Below, piece by piece: positions 1-11,685 of a stretch of 64,000 bases of DNA; the stretch's first letter is position 1; the number at the start of each line of letters is the position of its first letter. The notes under the pieces are model-generated. The model had not been told where the DNA came from. It made no database searches and was given only the letters and a program-made list of their open reading frames with translations. The translations under genes and the position numbers were made by a program. This stretch comes from an uncultured Lachnospiraceae bacterium. Lineage in GTDB: Bacteria > Bacillota > Clostridia > Lachnospirales > Lachnospiraceae. The DNA is taken from the NCBI GenBank assembly GCA_910580005.1, contig CAJTXH010000002.1, positions 24,189 to 88,188 on the forward strand. The letters are read 5' to 3'.

Positions 1-1
1 T

Positions 2-178
2 TTTACATATGCAGGTTTTAGCTATAAAATGAAACAGAAAGTGCTAAATGAAATCAATAAGTACCAGAAGTTTGATAAAATAATAGAGCAGCAGGCGTCA
101 GCTGCTATCAGCAGCAATTGTGGCCCTGGTGCATTTGGGCTTTTATTTATGAAAAAAGAAAGGGGAAGATACCTGTAA
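2..178 (+). CDS. DegV family protein, C-terminal end (partial)
   Basis: The window opens inside a plus-strand reading frame that ends at the TAA at 176-178. The visible 58 residues end with an NCGPGAFGLLFMKK segment. That is the usual C-terminal signature of DegV/FakB-like proteins, which bind a fatty acid in the cytoplasm and present it to the fatty-acid kinase FakA. The glycine-proline-glycine turn near the end is the recognisable family feature. The start and the N-terminal ligand-binding domain lie outside the window, so no partner gene can be judged. Assignment rests on a short segment and is moderately sure. Confidence 0.7.
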   Translation, partial: FTYAGFSYKMKQKVLNEINKYQKFDKIIEQQASAAISSNCGPGAFGLLFMKKERGRYL

Positions 179-184
179 AAATGG

Positions 185-217
185 AAAATCCCCAAGGAGG
201 GCAGCCCTGGGGATTTT
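185..217 (+). terminator. Hairpin terminator after the DegV-family gene
   Basis: A 9-bp stem (AAAATCCCC / GGGGATTTT) encloses a second small stem (AGGG-CAG-CCCT). It lies 7 bases after the stop codon. The downstream U run is only the four T of the stem, so efficiency is uncertain. Confidence 0.7.
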
Positions 218-260
218 CGGATGAATTAACTTATTTTGACGTTGCAAGTTAATTTTAAGA

Positions 261-297
261 TTATTTAGATGAAATGTCAATAGAAAAATCTAAATAA
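261..297 (-). terminator. Weak AT-only inverted repeat downstream of the GH3 gene
   Basis: TTATTTAGAT at 261-270 is the perfect inverse of ATCTAAATAA at 288-297, with a 17-base loop. It lies 37 bases beyond the stop of the minus-strand GH3 gene. The stem is almost entirely A/T, so this is only a candidate terminator. Confidence 0.3.
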
Positions 298-333
298 AAA
301 TGTGGCATAAATATGGCATTAGTATAATTAGTT

Positions 334-2631
334 TTAACTTACTGTGCCATTTAATTTTTTAAGCGTTTCCTTAATATCCTCATACTTTAATGCATTGCTG
401 CTAAATGATAATATTGAGTGTATTGGTGTTTCTTCAAATGCTGTTTTCATTATGCAAAGTGCCTTTTCATTATCAGCTTCATTTCCATTTTTAATCATAA
501 GAAGCATTTCATCAAGTGGTTTTGTGCTGTCTGCAAAAAGTTCTACATCTTTACAGGTAGTAGTGTCACATGCGTGGAATGGGATTTTTTTAGATGCTGT
601 GATTTTAACTTCTCTAGAAAGCTTTATGTCACGTGAGGATGCGCCAATAAGTATTCCGTATGTTCCACTTTCAGCAAACCAGTCTTTTAATGTTTCATTA
701 AAATATGCAAAAGAGCGGAAATCCAGTTCCATACAGGCAGTTTTTGTTTCTCCTGGCTCTAAAAATACTTTAGCAAAGTTTTTTAGTTCTTTTTCAGGCC
801 TGTTCTCAAGTCCAATGAAATTTTTTACATATAACTGTACAATTTCAGCACCTGCCCTGTTGCCTGTATTTGTAATGTCAACATACACTTTTACCTGGTC
901 TGTGTCTTGTATTTTGGGTATAGTGCCAGGACAGTTATTTGCAACAACACCGCCAGTTTCTATACGGAGATTGCTGTACCTGAAAGTTGTATAGCTTAAC
1001 CCATACCCAAATGGGAACAGCACATCCATATGCTTCTTATCATAATACCTATAGCCAATAAATACTCCTTCGCTGTAACGCACCTTGTCACGGCTTCCAG
1101 GGAAGTTAAGGTATGAAGGGTTGTCTTCAAGGCGTAATGGGAAAGTTTCAGCAAGCTTTCCAGAAGGGTTTGCCCTGCCAAATAATAAATCAACTGCGGC
1201 TGCACCGCTTGCCTGCCCTGCCAGGTACATTTCAAGGACTGCCCCTGCCTTGTCCAGCCAGGGCATGGCAACAGGTGAGCCATTGTGTAATACAATAACA
1301 ATATTTTTTTGTACTTTATATATTTCTTCAATAAGGTGGTTCTGGCATTCTGGCATATTAAGGTGCGTGCGGTCAAAACCTTCACTTTCAAATGATTCAG
1401 GAAGTCCTGCAAATATTACTGCAACATCTGCTGCTGCAGCATTTTGTAATGCTTCTTCTAAAAGCACTGTACCGGTTTCGTCTTTATCTGTGGCATAGCC
1501 TTGAGAATAAGTATATTTTGCATTAACTGCATTACCCAATGCTTGAAGGGCACTTTCTGTTTTAAAGCAGTTAATATGGCTTGAGCCACCGCCCTGTATT
1601 CTTGGTATATCTGCGAACTGTCCTATAATGGCAATGTTTTCGTTGCCTGATAAAGGCAGCACGCCATTGTTTTTAAGAAGTACAGCTGAATTTATGGCTG
1701 TCTTCTTAACAAGGGAATGGTGTTCTTCTTTATTATATGATGCATGTCTTTTATTAGTTATGGATTTATCAACTAATTCCAGAACCCTTTTTACAGCTTT
1801 ATCAAGCACTTCTGCCGGAAGTGAACCATCTTTTACGGCGGCAGTAATTAATTTGTCTGTTTCACCATGGCTTGAAGGCATTTCAAGGTCAAGCCCTGCC
1901 TTAAGCGCTTCTATACGGTTATTCATAGCGCCCCAGTCTGTCATTACAAGACCTTCAAATCCCCATTCATCACGCAGGACTTTATTAAGAAGCCAGTCAT
2001 TTTCACATGAATAAGTGCCATTAATTTTATTGTAACTGCACATAATAGTCCAAGGCTGTGCTTTTTTAACAGTTTTTTCAAATGCTGCCAGATATATTTC
2101 CCTTAAAGTCCTTTCGTCCACTTCTGAACTTATGCTCATCCTGCGCCATTCCTGGCTGTTGGCAGCGAAGTGTTTCAGGCTTGTGCCTGCCCCCTGGCTC
2201 TGTACACCATTAACAAATGCTGCTCCAAGTTCACCTGCAAGACAAGGGTCTTCTGAATAGTATTCAAAGTTACGTCCGCAGAGAGGGGAGCGTTTCATAT
2301 TGATGCCAGGGCCTAAAAGTACATTTACATTTTCTGCCTGGCATTCTTCGCCAAGGGCAGAACCAACATTGTAAATAAGTTCCCTGTCAAATGAACATGC
2401 CATAGCAGAAGCCGTAGGGAAACATACAGCCTTTATGCTCTCACCAGTACCAAGGTGGTCTGCAGTTTTATCTTGTTTACGCAGGCCATGTGGGCCATCT
2501 GATAACATGGCAGCAGGAAGCCCAAGCCTTTCAATTGCTTCAGTGTGCCAGAAATCTGCCCCTGAACACAGAGATGCTTTTTCTTCAATGGTCATCTGGT
2601 TTAAAAGTTCCTCAATATTTAAAGTTCCCAT
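334..2631 (-). CDS. Glycoside hydrolase family 3, beta-glucosidase-type
   Basis: A 765-residue GH3 enzyme that would hydrolyse beta-linked glucosides (or related beta-glycosides). It has no signal peptide, so it likely acts in the cytoplasm on imported oligosaccharides. The N-terminal barrel carries LSDGPHGLR (about residues 44-51), KHFAANSQEWRR (153-164) and the nucleophile motif VMTDWGA with Asp232. ESEGFDR further on is the likely acid/base region, and a fibronectin-III-like domain closes the protein. I chose the ATG at 2631 because GAAAGGA precedes it at suitable spacing; an upstream in-frame start would add 23 residues without a better site. It is a single-gene unit divergent from rpoB. 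Exact substrate cannot be read from the sequence. Confidence 0.93.
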   Translation of the reverse strand: MGTLNIEELLNQMTIEEKASLCSGADFWHTEAIERLGLPAAMLSDGPHGLRKQDKTADHLGTGESIKAVCFPTASAMACSFDRELIYNVGSALGEECQAENVNVLLGPGINMKRSPLCGRNFEYYSEDPCLAGELGAAFVNGVQSQGAGTSLKHFAANSQEWRRMSISSEVDERTLREIYLAAFEKTVKKAQPWTIMCSYNKINGTYSCENDWLLNKVLRDEWGFEGLVMTDWGAMNNRIEALKAGLDLEMPSSHGETDKLITAAVKDGSLPAEVLDKAVKRVLELVDKSITNKRHASYNKEEHHSLVKKTAINSAVLLKNNGVLPLSGNENIAIIGQFADIPRIQGGGSSHINCFKTESALQALGNAVNAKYTYSQGYATDKDETGTVLLEEALQNAAAADVAVIFAGLPESFESEGFDRTHLNMPECQNHLIEEIYKVQKNIVIVLHNGSPVAMPWLDKAGAVLEMYLAGQASGAAAVDLLFGRANPSGKLAETFPLRLEDNPSYLNFPGSRDKVRYSEGVFIGYRYYDKKHMDVLFPFGYGLSYTTFRYSNLRIETGGVVANNCPGTIPKIQDTDQVKVYVDITNTGNRAGAEIVQLYVKNFIGLENRPEKELKNFAKVFLEPGETKTACMELDFRSFAYFNETLKDWFAESGTYGILIGASSRDIKLSREVKITASKKIPFHACDTTTCKDVELFADSTKPLDEMLLMIKNGNEADNEKALCIMKTAFEETPIHSILSFSSNALKYEDIKETLKKLNGTVS

Positions 2632-2837
2632 ATTTAAAATTCCTTTCGTTGGTGTAAAAACGGACGGTTTCTGTACCAGGGCCAGAATGCATTTGCCCAA
2701 AAGATTTATTTAAAAGCTTGACAGAAAAATATTTTAATGATAATATGAAAAATGCACTATTGTGGCTGACTATACAATAAAATAAATCTGGATTATTATA
2801 ACATAATTTATTTTACTTGAAAAGCCTTTTTGTAAAT

Positions 2838-2923
2838 ATGCCAGATATAAGATAGTTCCTGGGGTACTTATGTACAGGCAGCAGGACTTATCTTATATCT
2901 GTGCAGCCCCTGGCATGTTTTTT
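2838..2923 (+). promoter_or_regulatory. Structured, attenuator-like leader upstream of rpoB
   Basis: In the 381-base gap between the GH3 start and rpoB, CAGATATAAGATA (2842-2854) is the perfect inverse of TATCTTATATCTG (2889-2901). The stem continues inward with TCCTG/CAGGA, and the loop holds GTAC-TTAT-GTAC. ATGC (2838-2841) and GCAT (2913-2916) can close the base of the structure, directly followed by G and six T (2918-2923). This is the layout of a transcription attenuator about 90 bases before the rpoB start. A clear promoter further upstream was not found. Confidence 0.5.
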
Positions 2924-3012
2924 GCGTGGCTTTGCGTGGGCACAGGCAATATATGGCTGCATGGCAGCTTTATGCCACAAAATCCTCTAAAAATTAAGGA
3001 GTGGAACATCGT

Positions 3013-6000
3013 ATGGAGAAGAACAGAATACGTCCGGTAAAAGTAGGTAATGGTTTAAGGATGAGCTATGCCCATCAGAGTGAAGTTCTTGATATGCCCA
3101 ATCTCATTGAGGTGCAGACTAATTCTTACCAGTGGTTTCTGGATGAGGGATTAAAGGAGGTTTTCAGGGATATTTCCCCTATCTCTGACTTTGGTGGCCA
3201 TCTTAGTCTCGAGTTTGTGGATTTTGAGCTTTGCAGGGATGAGATTAAGTATGATATCGACCAGTGCAAGGAAAGGGATGCAACATATGCTGCGCCTTTG
3301 AAAGTTAAAGTCAGGCTGCATAATAAAGAAACAGAAGAAATCAAAGAGCATGAGATATTTATGGGAGATTTGCCTTTGATGACTGAAACAGGCACATTTG
3401 TAATTAATGGGGCTGAACGTGTTATTGTCAGCCAGTTAGTACGTTCACCGGGCATTTATTTTGCGGTAAGCCATGATAAGATTGGCAAGGAACTGTATTC
3501 CGCTACAGTAATACCTAACCGTGGTGCATGGCTTGAATATGAAACCGACTCCAACGATGTGTTTTATGTCCGCGTAGACAGGAACAGGAAAGTGCCTATT
3601 ACTGTATTTTTAAGGTCGCTCGGACTTGGCACTAATGAGCAGATTAAGGAAGTATTTGGTGAAGAACCAAAGATTTTGGCAAGTATAGATAAAGATACAA
3701 CAGAAAATTACCAGGACGGCCTTCTTGAGTTATATAAGAAACTGCGTCCAGGTGAGCCTTTGTCAGTTGACAGTGCAGAAAACCTTCTTAATGGCATGTT
3801 CTTTGACCCTAAAAGATATGACCTTGCCAAAACCGGAAGGTATAAGTTCAATAAGAAACTTCATTTAAAGAACCGCATTGCAGGCTGTAAGCTTGCAGAG
3901 GATGTTGTAAACCCGCTTACTGGTGAAGTTTATGAGCAGGGGACAGTGGTTACAGAGGACATTGCAACAGAGATGCAGAATGCTGCTGTGCCTTATGTAA
4001 TGATAGATTCAGAAGAAAGGGTTGTAAAAGTCCTTTCCAACCTTATGGTTGATTTAAAAGCGTACCTGCCAGATGCAGAACTGGAAAGCATGGACATAAC
4101 AGAGGCAGTTTATTACCCTTTGTTAAAGCAAATTCTTGATGAAAACGAAGATTTAGAAGAAATAAAAGAACTTATACAGTTTAATATTTCAGAACTTGTG
4201 CCAAAGCATATAACTAAAGAGGATATATTTGCCTCAATTAATTATAATATGCATATAGAGTATAACATTGGCAATGATGATGATATAGACCACCTTGGCA
4301 ACCGCCGTATACGTGCTGTAGGCGAACTTTTGCAGAACCAGTACCGCATAGGGCTTTCAAGGATGGAAAGGGTTGTGCGTGAAAGGATGTCCACACAGGA
4401 TATCACTACAATTACAGCACAGTCGCTTATTAATATTAAGCCTGTAACGGCTGCTGTAAAGGAATTTTTTGGAAGTTCCCAGTTGTCACAGTTTATGGAC
4501 CAGAATAACCCTCTTAGTGAGCTTACACATAAGAGACGTCTGTCTGCACTTGGGCCTGGAGGTCTTTCAAGGGACAGGGCAGGTTTTGAGGTAAGGGACG
4601 TGCACTATACACATTATGGGCGCATGTGTCCTGTAGAAACACCTGAAGGTCCTAACATCGGGCTTATTAACTCGCTTGCGTCATATGCACGTATTAATGA
4701 ATATGGCTTTATAGAAGCTCCATACCGCAAGCTTGATAAAACTGACCCGGCAAATCCTGTTGTAACTAATGAAGTTGTATATCTTTCAGCGGATGAAGAA
4801 GATAAGTATGTAGTTGCACAGGCAAATGAAGAACTTGATGCAGAAGGGCATTTTGTAAGGAATAACGTATCTGGACGTTTCCGTGAAGAAACATCCGAGT
4901 TCCAAAAGTCTAAAATAGACTTAATGGATGTATCTCCTAAAATGGTATTTTCAGTTGCTACAGCTATGATACCATTCCTTGAAAATGATGATGCTAACCG
5001 TGCGCTTATGGGGTCTAACATGCAGCGGCAGGCAGTTCCGCTGCTTGTAACAGAAGCGCCGGCAGTTGGCACAGGCATGGAGATGAAGGCGGCAGTTGAC
5101 TCTGGAAACTGTGTGATTGCAGATGGTGATGGTATTGTTGAGCGTTCAGCCTCTAATGAGATTGTAGTAAAGACACCATCTGGCGGACGCCGCAGGTATA
5201 AGCTTGACAAGTTCCAGAGAAGTAACCAGGGAACAAGTATGAACCAGAAGCCAATAGTAGACAAAGGCGATAAAGTCAGGGCAGGACAGGTTATTGCAGA
5301 CGGTCCGTCAACATGTGGGGGCGAGATTGCGCTTGGAAAGAACCCTCTTATAGGTTTTATGACATGGGAAGGGTATAATTACGAGGACGCTGTACTTCTT
5401 AGCGAAAGGCTTGTTCAGGAGGATGTATATACATCTGTCCATATTACTGAATATGAGGCAGAAGCAAGGGATACAAAACTTGGTGCAGAAGAAATAACAC
5501 GTGATGTACCTGGTGTTGGTGATGATGCTCTTAAGGACCTTGATGAAAGGGGTATTATACGTATTGGTGCCGAAGTACGTGCTGGTGATATCCTTGTTGG
5601 CAAGGTAACACCAAAAGGGGAAACAGAGCTTACAGCGGAAGAAAGGCTTCTGCGTGCCATTTTTGGTGAAAAAGCACGTGAAGTAAGGGATACTTCGTTA
5701 AAAGTGCCACATGGTGAATTTGGCATAATTGTTGATGCTAAAGTATTTACAAGGGAAAATGGTGATGAACTTCCACCTGGGGTTAATGAAACAGTACGTA
5801 TTTATATAGCACAGAAGCGTAAAATCCAGGTTGGTGACAAGATGGCTGGACGCCATGGTAATAAGGGTGTAGTTTCAAGGGTACTTCCTGTTGAAGATAT
5901 GCCATTCCTGCCAAATGGCCGTCCGCTTGATATCGTGCTTAACCCTCTTGGCGTGCCTTCACGTATGAATATCGGACAGGTGCTTGAAATACATTTAAGC

Positions 6001-6927
6001 CTTGCTGCAAAAGTGCTTGGTTTTAATGTAGCTACCCCTGTATTTGATGGCGCTAACGAAAATGATATTATGGATACACTTGAAGTTGCCAATGATTATG
6101 TAAATACACCTTTAAACCAGGATGAACTTAAGCAGGCACTTGAAAAGGCTGAAGAAGAGCAGAACGAAGAAGAAATAAAGAGATTAAAGGATATTATTCC
6201 TTTTGAAGATAAATATTCAGGCATACTTGGACCAGACGTAATGGCTTACCTCATAGAGAATAAGGATTACCGCAAGGAGTGGGAAGGAGTGCCTATTAAC
6301 CGTGATGGGAAGGTAGAACTGCGTGACGGGCGTACAGGTGAATACTTTGATGGTGCTGTTACTGTAGGCTTTATGCACTACCTTAAACTCCACCACCTTG
6401 TTGATGATAAGATACATGCACGTTCTACAGGTCCTTACTCACTTGTAACACAGCAGCCTCTTGGCGGCAAGGCACAGTTTGGAGGGCAGCGTTTCGGGGA
6501 AATGGAAGTGTGGGCGCTTGAAGCTTATGGCGCTGCATATACACTCCAGGAAATCCTTACAGTTAAGTCAGATGATGTTATCGGGCGTGTTAAGACATAT
6601 GAGGCAATTATTAAAGGTGATAATATATCTGAACCAGGAATACCAGAGTCATTCAAAGTGCTTTTAAAGGAATTACAGGCACTTGCACTTGATGTTACTG
6701 TCCTTGATGAGGAAGGTAAGGAAGTTAAGCTTGGCGAAGAAATAGAAGAAGATGGCGATGCGGAAATCAAGCCATTAATTGAGGGTGACGACAATTTTGC
6801 CTTTGGGGATGGTGAATCATTTGAATCTGCGGGATTTTCAGAAGGTACTGCAGAAGAGCTTGAAGATGCTTCATTTGATGCATTTGAGGAAGATGATGAT
6901 TTAATTCCAGTTCCAGATTTTGATTAG
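3013..6927 (+). CDS. rpoB: DNA-directed RNA polymerase subunit beta
   Basis: The 1304-residue beta subunit of RNA polymerase; with beta-prime it forms the catalytic core. The rifampicin pocket is intact and of the sensitive type: [18 protein letters not shown] with Asp496, His506 and Ser511, matching E. coli 516/526/531. Other landmarks are [25 protein letters not shown] and the C-terminal [21 protein letters not shown] long acidic tail follows, common in Lachnospiraceae. I prefer ATG 3013 (MEKNRIRPV) to the in-frame GTG at 3001, because that GTG lies inside the AAGGAG ribosome site at 2996-3001. rpoC follows after 40 bases. Unusually, no rplJ/rplL lies upstream; instead there is a divergent glucosidase and a structured leader. 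Confidence 0.98.
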   Translation: MEKNRIRPVKVGNGLRMSYAHQSEVLDMPNLIEVQTNSYQWFLDEGLKEVFRDISPISDFGGHLSLEFVDFELCRDEIKYDIDQCKERDATYAAPLKVKVRLHNKETEEIKEHEIFMGDLPLMTETGTFVINGAERVIVSQLVRSPGIYFAVSHDKIGKELYSATVIPNRGAWLEYETDSNDVFYVRVDRNRKVPITVFLRSLGLGTNEQIKEVFGEEPKILASIDKDTTENYQDGLLELYKKLRPGEPLSVDSAENLLNGMFFDPKRYDLAKTGRYKFNKKLHLKNRIAGCKLAEDVVNPLTGEVYEQGTVVTEDIATEMQNAAVPYVMIDSEERVVKVLSNLMVDLKAYLPDAELESMDITEAVYYPLLKQILDENEDLEEIKELIQFNISELVPKHITKEDIFASINYNMHIEYNIGNDDDIDHLGNRRIRAVGELLQNQYRIGLSRMERVVRERMSTQDITTITAQSLINIKPVTAAVKEFFGSSQLSQFMDQNNPLSELTHKRRLSALGPGGLSRDRAGFEVRDVHYTHYGRMCPVETPEGPNIGLINSLASYARINEYGFIEAPYRKLDKTDPANPVVTNEVVYLSADEEDKYVVAQANEELDAEGHFVRNNVSGRFREETSEFQKSKIDLMDVSPKMVFSVATAMIPFLENDDANRALMGSNMQRQAVPLLVTEAPAVGTGMEMKAAVDSGNCVIADGDGIVERSASNEIVVKTPSGGRRRYKLDKFQRSNQGTSMNQKPIVDKGDKVRAGQVIADGPSTCGGEIALGKNPLIGFMTWEGYNYEDAVLLSERLVQEDVYTSVHITEYEAEARDTKLGAEEITRDVPGVGDDALKDLDERGIIRIGAEVRAGDILVGKVTPKGETELTAEERLLRAIFGEKAREVRDTSLKVPHGEFGIIVDAKVFTRENGDELPPGVNETVRIYIAQKRKIQVGDKMAGRHGNKGVVSRVLPVEDMPFLPNGRPLDIVLNPLGVPSRMNIGQVLEIHLSLAAKVLGFNVATPVFDGANENDIMDTLEVANDYVNTPLNQDELKQALEKAEEEQNEEEIKRLKDIIPFEDKYSGILGPDVMAYLIENKDYRKEWEGVPINRDGKVELRDGRTGEYFDGAVTVGFMHYLKLHHLVDDKIHARSTGPYSLVTQQPLGGKAQFGGQRFGEMEVWALEAYGAAYTLQEILTVKSDDVIGRVKTYEAIIKGDNISEPGIPESFKVLLKELQALALDVTVLDEEGKEVKLGEEIEEDGDAEIKPLIEGDDNFAFGDGESFESAGFSEGTAEELEDASFDAFEEDDDLIPVPDFD

Positions 6928-6967
6928 TTAAACCAGATTGGCTTTGCCAGGAAAATGGAGGATTGCT

Positions 6968-9900
6968 ATGACAGAAACTAATGTAAAGGAAGATAAGCAT
7001 ATAACTTATGATTCTATAAAGATTGGGCTTGCTTCCCCAGAGAAAATAAGGGAGTGGTCACGTGGCGAAGTTAAGAAGCCTGAAACTATCAATTACAGGA
7101 CTTTAAAGCCTGAAAAAGATGGTCTTTTCTGTGAAAAAATTTTTGGGCCAAGCAAGGACTGGGAATGCCATTGTGGCAAATATAAGAAAATACGTTATAA
7201 AGGCGTAGTATGTGACCGCTGTGGCGTTGAGGTTACAAAATCAAGTGTAAGGCGTGAACGTATGGGGCATATAGAGCTTGCTGCCCCTGTATCACATATA
7301 TGGTATTTTAAAGGTATTCCAAGCCGTATGGGGCTTATACTTGATGTATCACCAAGAAACCTTGAAAAAGTGCTGTATTTTGCATCTTATATTGTGCTTG
7401 AAACACAGGATGGCACAGGGCTGCAGCAGAAACAGGTGCTTACAGAAGCGGAGTACCAGGAGGCAAGGAGCAAGTTTGGTGATGCATTCCGTGCCGGTAT
7501 GGGTGCAGAATCAGTAATGGAACTTTTAATGAGCATTGACCTTGAAGAAGAGTCAGCAGAGCTTAAAGCAGAACTTAAAGGTTCTTCAGGACAGAAAAGG
7601 GCAAGGATAATTAAGCGCCTGGAAGTAATAGAAGCTTTCCGTGAGTCAAAAAATAAGCCTGAATGGATGATATTGACAGTTATCCCTGTTATACCGCCAG
7701 ATTTAAGACCTATGGTACAGCTTGACGGCGGACGTTTTGCAACATCTGATATGAATGATTTATACCGCCGTATAATAAACAGGAATAACAGGTTAAAAAG
7801 GCTGCTTGAGTTAGGTGCGCCTGATATTATTGTGCGCAATGAAAAAAGGATGCTGCAGGAAGCAGTAGATGCACTTATTGACAATGGAAGACGTGGAAGA
7901 CCGGTAACAGGTCCTGGCAACAGGCCGCTTAAATCACTTTCGGATATGCTTAAAGGAAAGCAGGGACGTTTCCGCCAGAACCTTTTAGGAAAGCGTGTAG
8001 ACTACTCAGGGCGTTCAGTTATCGTTGTAGGCCCTGAGCTTAAAATATACCAGTGCGGGCTGCCTAAAGAAATGGCTATAGAGCTTTTTAAGCCATTTGT
8101 TATGAAGGAACTTGTGTCTGATGGGACAGCACACAATATCAAGCAGGCAAAGAAGATGGTTGAGAAACTCCAGCCAGAAGTATGGGATGTATTAGAAGAA
8201 GTAATACGTGAGCATCCGGTTATGCTGAACCGTGCCCCTACACTCCACAGGCTTGGCATACAGGCATTTGAGCCTACACTTGTAGAAGGAAAGGCAATTA
8301 AACTGCATCCACTTGTATGTACAGCATTTAATGCTGACTTTGACGGCGACCAGATGGCTGTCCATCTGCCACTATCAGTTGAGGCACAGGCAGAATGCCG
8401 TTTCCTGCTGCTTTCACCAAACAATCTGTTAAAACCGTCAGATGGCGGCGTGGTTGCTGTTCCTTCACAGGATATGGTACTTGGTATCTACTACCTTACA
8501 CAGGAACGTCCAGGCGCAAAGGGTGAGGGAAAATCATTTAAAAATGTTAATGAAGCTATTATTGCATACGAAAACGGTGCAATAACGCTTCATGCAAAGA
8601 TTAAGGTAAGAAGGACTGGCATAAATGCAGAAGGTGTGGAAGAAGAGAGGATTATAGAGTCTACCCTTGGAAGGTTTTTATTTAATGAGATACTTCCACA
8701 GGATATGGGTTTTGTAGACCGTAATGACCCTGCTAATTTCTTAAAACTTGAAGTTGACTTCCATGTTGGCAAAAAGCAGCTTAAACAGATACTTGAAAAG
8801 TGTATAAATGTATATGGCGCTACTGGCACAGCTGAAACTATGGATAATATTAAGTCACTTGGCTATAAGTATTCCACACGTGCGGCAATGACGGTATCTA
8901 TTTCAGATATGACAGTGCCAGAGGCTAAAAAGACAATTCTTTCAGATGCAGAAAAAACTGTTGAAAATATATCACGAAAATTCCGCCGTGGGCTTCTTAC
9001 AGAAGAAGAGCGTTATAAGGCTGTTATTAATACATGGAAAGTTGCGGATGATAATATAACAGATGCACTGCTAAAGGGCCTTGATAAATATAACAACATC
9101 TTTATGATGGCTGACTCTGGTGCACGTGGTTCTGATAAGCAGATTAAACAGCTTGCAGGTATGCGTGGCCTTATGGCAGATACATCAGGGCGTACTATAG
9201 AGCTCCCTATTAAGTCAAACTTCAGGGAGGGGCTTGACGTACTGGAATACTTTATCTCTGCACATGGTGCGAGGAAGGGTATGTCAGATACAGCCCTGCG
9301 TACGGCCGATTCAGGATACCTTACAAGGCGTCTTGTTGATGTATCACAGGAACTTATTATACGTGAAGTAGACTGTTGTGCTGACAGGGACTTTATACCT
9401 GGAATGGAGATATCAGGTGTAGTAGATGGCAGGGAAATGATTGAATCACTTGAAGAGCGTATTACAGGACGTTTTTCATGTGAGAATATATATGATGATG
9501 CAGGTGGACTTATTGTAAAGGCAAATCATATGATTACACCAGCACGTGCAGCACGTATTGTTGCTAAAAAAGAAGTAGCAGATAATATTGACACTGCAAG
9601 GATTAAGATACGTACAATACTGACGTGTAAATCACATATTGGCGTATGTGCAAAATGTTATGGTGCAAACCTGGCTTCAGGTGACCCTGTACAGGTAGGT
9701 GAGGCTGTCGGGATTATTGCAGCACAGTCAATAGGTGAGCCTGGTACACAGCTTACAATGCGTACTTTCCACAGCGGTGGTGTTGCGGGTGATGATATTA
9801 CACAGGGTCTTCCGCGTGTAGAAGAACTTTTTGAGGCACGTAAGCCAAAGGGTCTTGCTATTATTGCAGAGTTTGGTGGTGTTGTTGCAATACGTGACAC

Positions 9901-10759
9901 TAAAAAGAAACGTGAAGTAATTGTTACTAATCCTGAAAGTAACGAGCAGAAAGCATATCTTATACCTTATGGCTCACGTATTAAAGTTAAGGATGCCCAG
10001 GTTATTGAAGCAGGTGACGAACTTACAGAAGGTAGTGTAAATCCTCATGATATCCTTGCAATTAAGGGTGTACGTGCAGTACAGGACTATATGATACGTG
10101 AAGTACAGCGTGTATACCGTTTACAGGGTGTTGAAATTAACGATAAGCATATTGAAGTAATAGTGCGCCAGATGCTTAAGAAAATACGTATTGAGAATAA
10201 TGGTGATTCATCATTCCTGCCAGGTGTAATGATAGATGCACTTGATTTTGAAGATGAAGTAGAAAAGCTTACGGCAGAAGGCAAAGAGCCACCAGAAGGC
10301 AAGCAGGTAATGCTTGGTATTACAAAAGCATCCCTTGCAACTAACTCATTCCTTTCCGCAGCGTCATTCCAGGAAACAACAAAAGTCCTTACAGATGCTG
10401 CAATTAAAGGCAAGATAGACCCGCTTGTAGGTCTTAAAGAGAATGTTATACTTGGTAAGCTTATACCAGCAGGAACAGGCATGAAGCGTTACCGTTCTGT
10501 TAAACTTGATTGTGATGAGGCAGCAGAGAAATATATTGAAGAGCACCGCAGGGCACAGATGGCAAGTCTTGAGGAAGAAGAGGAAAGCAGTAAGAGCAAG
10601 GATAAGGAAAAAAATTTGCCGCCAGATGATATAGATATAGAGGATGAACAGGATAATGAGGTTGCGGCAGCAGATGATGAGCTTGTTTATTCTGAAATTG
10701 ATGAAACAGACGAGTTAGAAGGGCTTGAACTACTGGATGAGCTTGGAGTTTTTGACTGA
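6968..10759 (+). CDS. rpoC: DNA-directed RNA polymerase subunit beta'
   Basis: The 1263-residue beta-prime subunit. The N-terminal zinc ribbon has Cys67, Cys69, Cys82 and Cys85. The active-site magnesium motif NADFDGDQM lies at residues 455-463. A second zinc site is formed by cysteines around CCADRDF and [11 protein letters not shown], and the bridge/trigger-helix region contains [16 protein letters not shown]. The tail is very acidic. ATG 6968 sits 6 bases after GGAGG, so the longer in-frame start 30 bases upstream is rejected. It is the last gene of a two-gene operon closed by a strong terminator. The usual downstream rpsL-rpsG-fusA genes are not here. Confidence 0.98.
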   Translation: MTETNVKEDKHITYDSIKIGLASPEKIREWSRGEVKKPETINYRTLKPEKDGLFCEKIFGPSKDWECHCGKYKKIRYKGVVCDRCGVEVTKSSVRRERMGHIELAAPVSHIWYFKGIPSRMGLILDVSPRNLEKVLYFASYIVLETQDGTGLQQKQVLTEAEYQEARSKFGDAFRAGMGAESVMELLMSIDLEEESAELKAELKGSSGQKRARIIKRLEVIEAFRESKNKPEWMILTVIPVIPPDLRPMVQLDGGRFATSDMNDLYRRIINRNNRLKRLLELGAPDIIVRNEKRMLQEAVDALIDNGRRGRPVTGPGNRPLKSLSDMLKGKQGRFRQNLLGKRVDYSGRSVIVVGPELKIYQCGLPKEMAIELFKPFVMKELVSDGTAHNIKQAKKMVEKLQPEVWDVLEEVIREHPVMLNRAPTLHRLGIQAFEPTLVEGKAIKLHPLVCTAFNADFDGDQMAVHLPLSVEAQAECRFLLLSPNNLLKPSDGGVVAVPSQDMVLGIYYLTQERPGAKGEGKSFKNVNEAIIAYENGAITLHAKIKVRRTGINAEGVEEERIIESTLGRFLFNEILPQDMGFVDRNDPANFLKLEVDFHVGKKQLKQILEKCINVYGATGTAETMDNIKSLGYKYSTRAAMTVSISDMTVPEAKKTILSDAEKTVENISRKFRRGLLTEEERYKAVINTWKVADDNITDALLKGLDKYNNIFMMADSGARGSDKQIKQLAGMRGLMADTSGRTIELPIKSNFREGLDVLEYFISAHGARKGMSDTALRTADSGYLTRRLVDVSQELIIREVDCCADRDFIPGMEISGVVDGREMIESLEERITGRFSCENIYDDAGGLIVKANHMITPARAARIVAKKEVADNIDTARIKIRTILTCKSHIGVCAKCYGANLASGDPVQVGEAVGIIAAQSIGEPGTQLTMRTFHSGGVAGDDITQGLPRVEELFEARKPKGLAIIAEFGGVVAIRDTKKKREVIVTNPESNEQKAYLIPYGSRIKVKDAQVIEAGDELTEGSVNPHDILAIKGVRAVQDYMIREVQRVYRLQGVEINDKHIEVIVRQMLKKIRIENNGDSSFLPGVMIDALDFEDEVEKLTAEGKEPPEGKQVMLGITKASLATNSFLSAASFQETTKVLTDAAIKGKIDPLVGLKENVILGKLIPAGTGMKRYRSVKLDCDEAAEKYIEEHRRAQMASLEEEEESSKSKDKEKNLPPDDIDIEDEQDNEVAAADDELVYSEIDETDELEGLELLDELGVFD

Positions 10760-10765
10760 TAATGT

Positions 10766-10800
10766 AAAAGGAGGGCAAATATATGTTTGCCCTCCTTTTT
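10766..10800 (+). terminator. Strong intrinsic terminator of rpoBC
   Basis: A perfect 14-bp stem AAAAGGAGGGCAAA / TTTGCCCTCCTTTT with a 6-base loop and a T run, starting 6 bases after the rpoC stop. Confidence 0.95.
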
Positions 10801-10829
10801 GGCAGACATGGGAAAGGAAAAAATCATAT

Positions 10830-11669
10830 ATGTATTATATAGGAAATCATTTACCTGTTGCAAACGGATATGCTGCAATGGGTGGAATGGCACTTAAACT
10901 TGGTGGCAACACATTTGCATTTTTTACCAGAAATCCAAGGGGCGGAAGTGCCAAAGAGATTGATAAAGAAGATGTGCAGGAGTTTTTAAGGATTGCAGAT
11001 AAAAATGGTTTTGGAAAGCTTGTTGCACATGCCCCTTATACATTAAATCTGTGCTCAGAAAAAGAAAAAACCAGGAATTTTTCTAAGGAAATGCTGGCAG
11101 ATGATATGAAAAGGATGGAAAATATACCAGGGAATTATTATAATTTCCATCCTGGTTCACATACAGGGCAGGGAATAGAAAAGGGCATTGAAATAATTGC
11201 AGATGCGTTAAATGATATACTCTCCCCAGAACAGTCAACGCGTGTTCTTTTGGAAACAATGGCAGGCAAAGGAAGTGAGGTTGGCGGCAGGTTTGAGGAG
11301 ATAAGGGAGATAATGGACAGGGTAAAACAGAAGGACAAGCTTGGTGTATGTCTTGACACATGCCATATATGGGACGGAGGTTATGATATAGTTAATAACC
11401 TGGATGGTGTTATAGATGAATTTGACAGGGTTATAGGGCTTGGAAACTTGTATGCAATACATTTTAATGACAGCAAAAATGAATGTGGTTCACACAAAGA
11501 CAGGCATGAGAAAGTGGGACATGGGCAAATCGGGCTTGAGGCAATGAAACGTGTGGCACTGCATCCTGCATTTGAAGGCAGGCCGTTTATACTAGAAACT
11601 CCTAATGATGATGAAGGGTATATAGAAGAGATTGCAATGTTTAAAAGGTGGCAGGAGGAGAAGGTTTGA
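10830..11669 (+). CDS. nfo: Deoxyribonuclease IV (AP endonuclease, Nfo family)
   Basis: A 279-residue endonuclease IV that cuts DNA 5' of abasic sites in base-excision repair. The metal-binding motifs of the TIM barrel are all present: [57 protein letters not shown] and FILETP, which supply the His/Glu/Asp ligands of the three-zinc site. The length is normal for the family. ATG 10830 (MYYIGNHLP) follows AAAGGA; the frame is open further upstream but runs into the rpoC terminator. The S66 peptidase gene follows after 16 bases, so the two are probably co-transcribed. Confidence 0.96.
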   Translation: MYYIGNHLPVANGYAAMGGMALKLGGNTFAFFTRNPRGGSAKEIDKEDVQEFLRIADKNGFGKLVAHAPYTLNLCSEKEKTRNFSKEMLADDMKRMENIPGNYYNFHPGSHTGQGIEKGIEIIADALNDILSPEQSTRVLLETMAGKGSEVGGRFEEIREIMDRVKQKDKLGVCLDTCHIWDGGYDIVNNLDGVIDEFDRVIGLGNLYAIHFNDSKNECGSHKDRHEKVGHGQIGLEAMKRVALHPAFEGRPFILETPNDDEGYIEEIAMFKRWQEEKV

Positions 11670-11685
11670 AAGGCGGTGTATAATA

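Noticed and set aside
344..994. 216-codon plus-strand ORF opposite the GH3 gene
   Set aside because: It is a frame shadow of the glucosidase gene, with no ribosome site or family motif.
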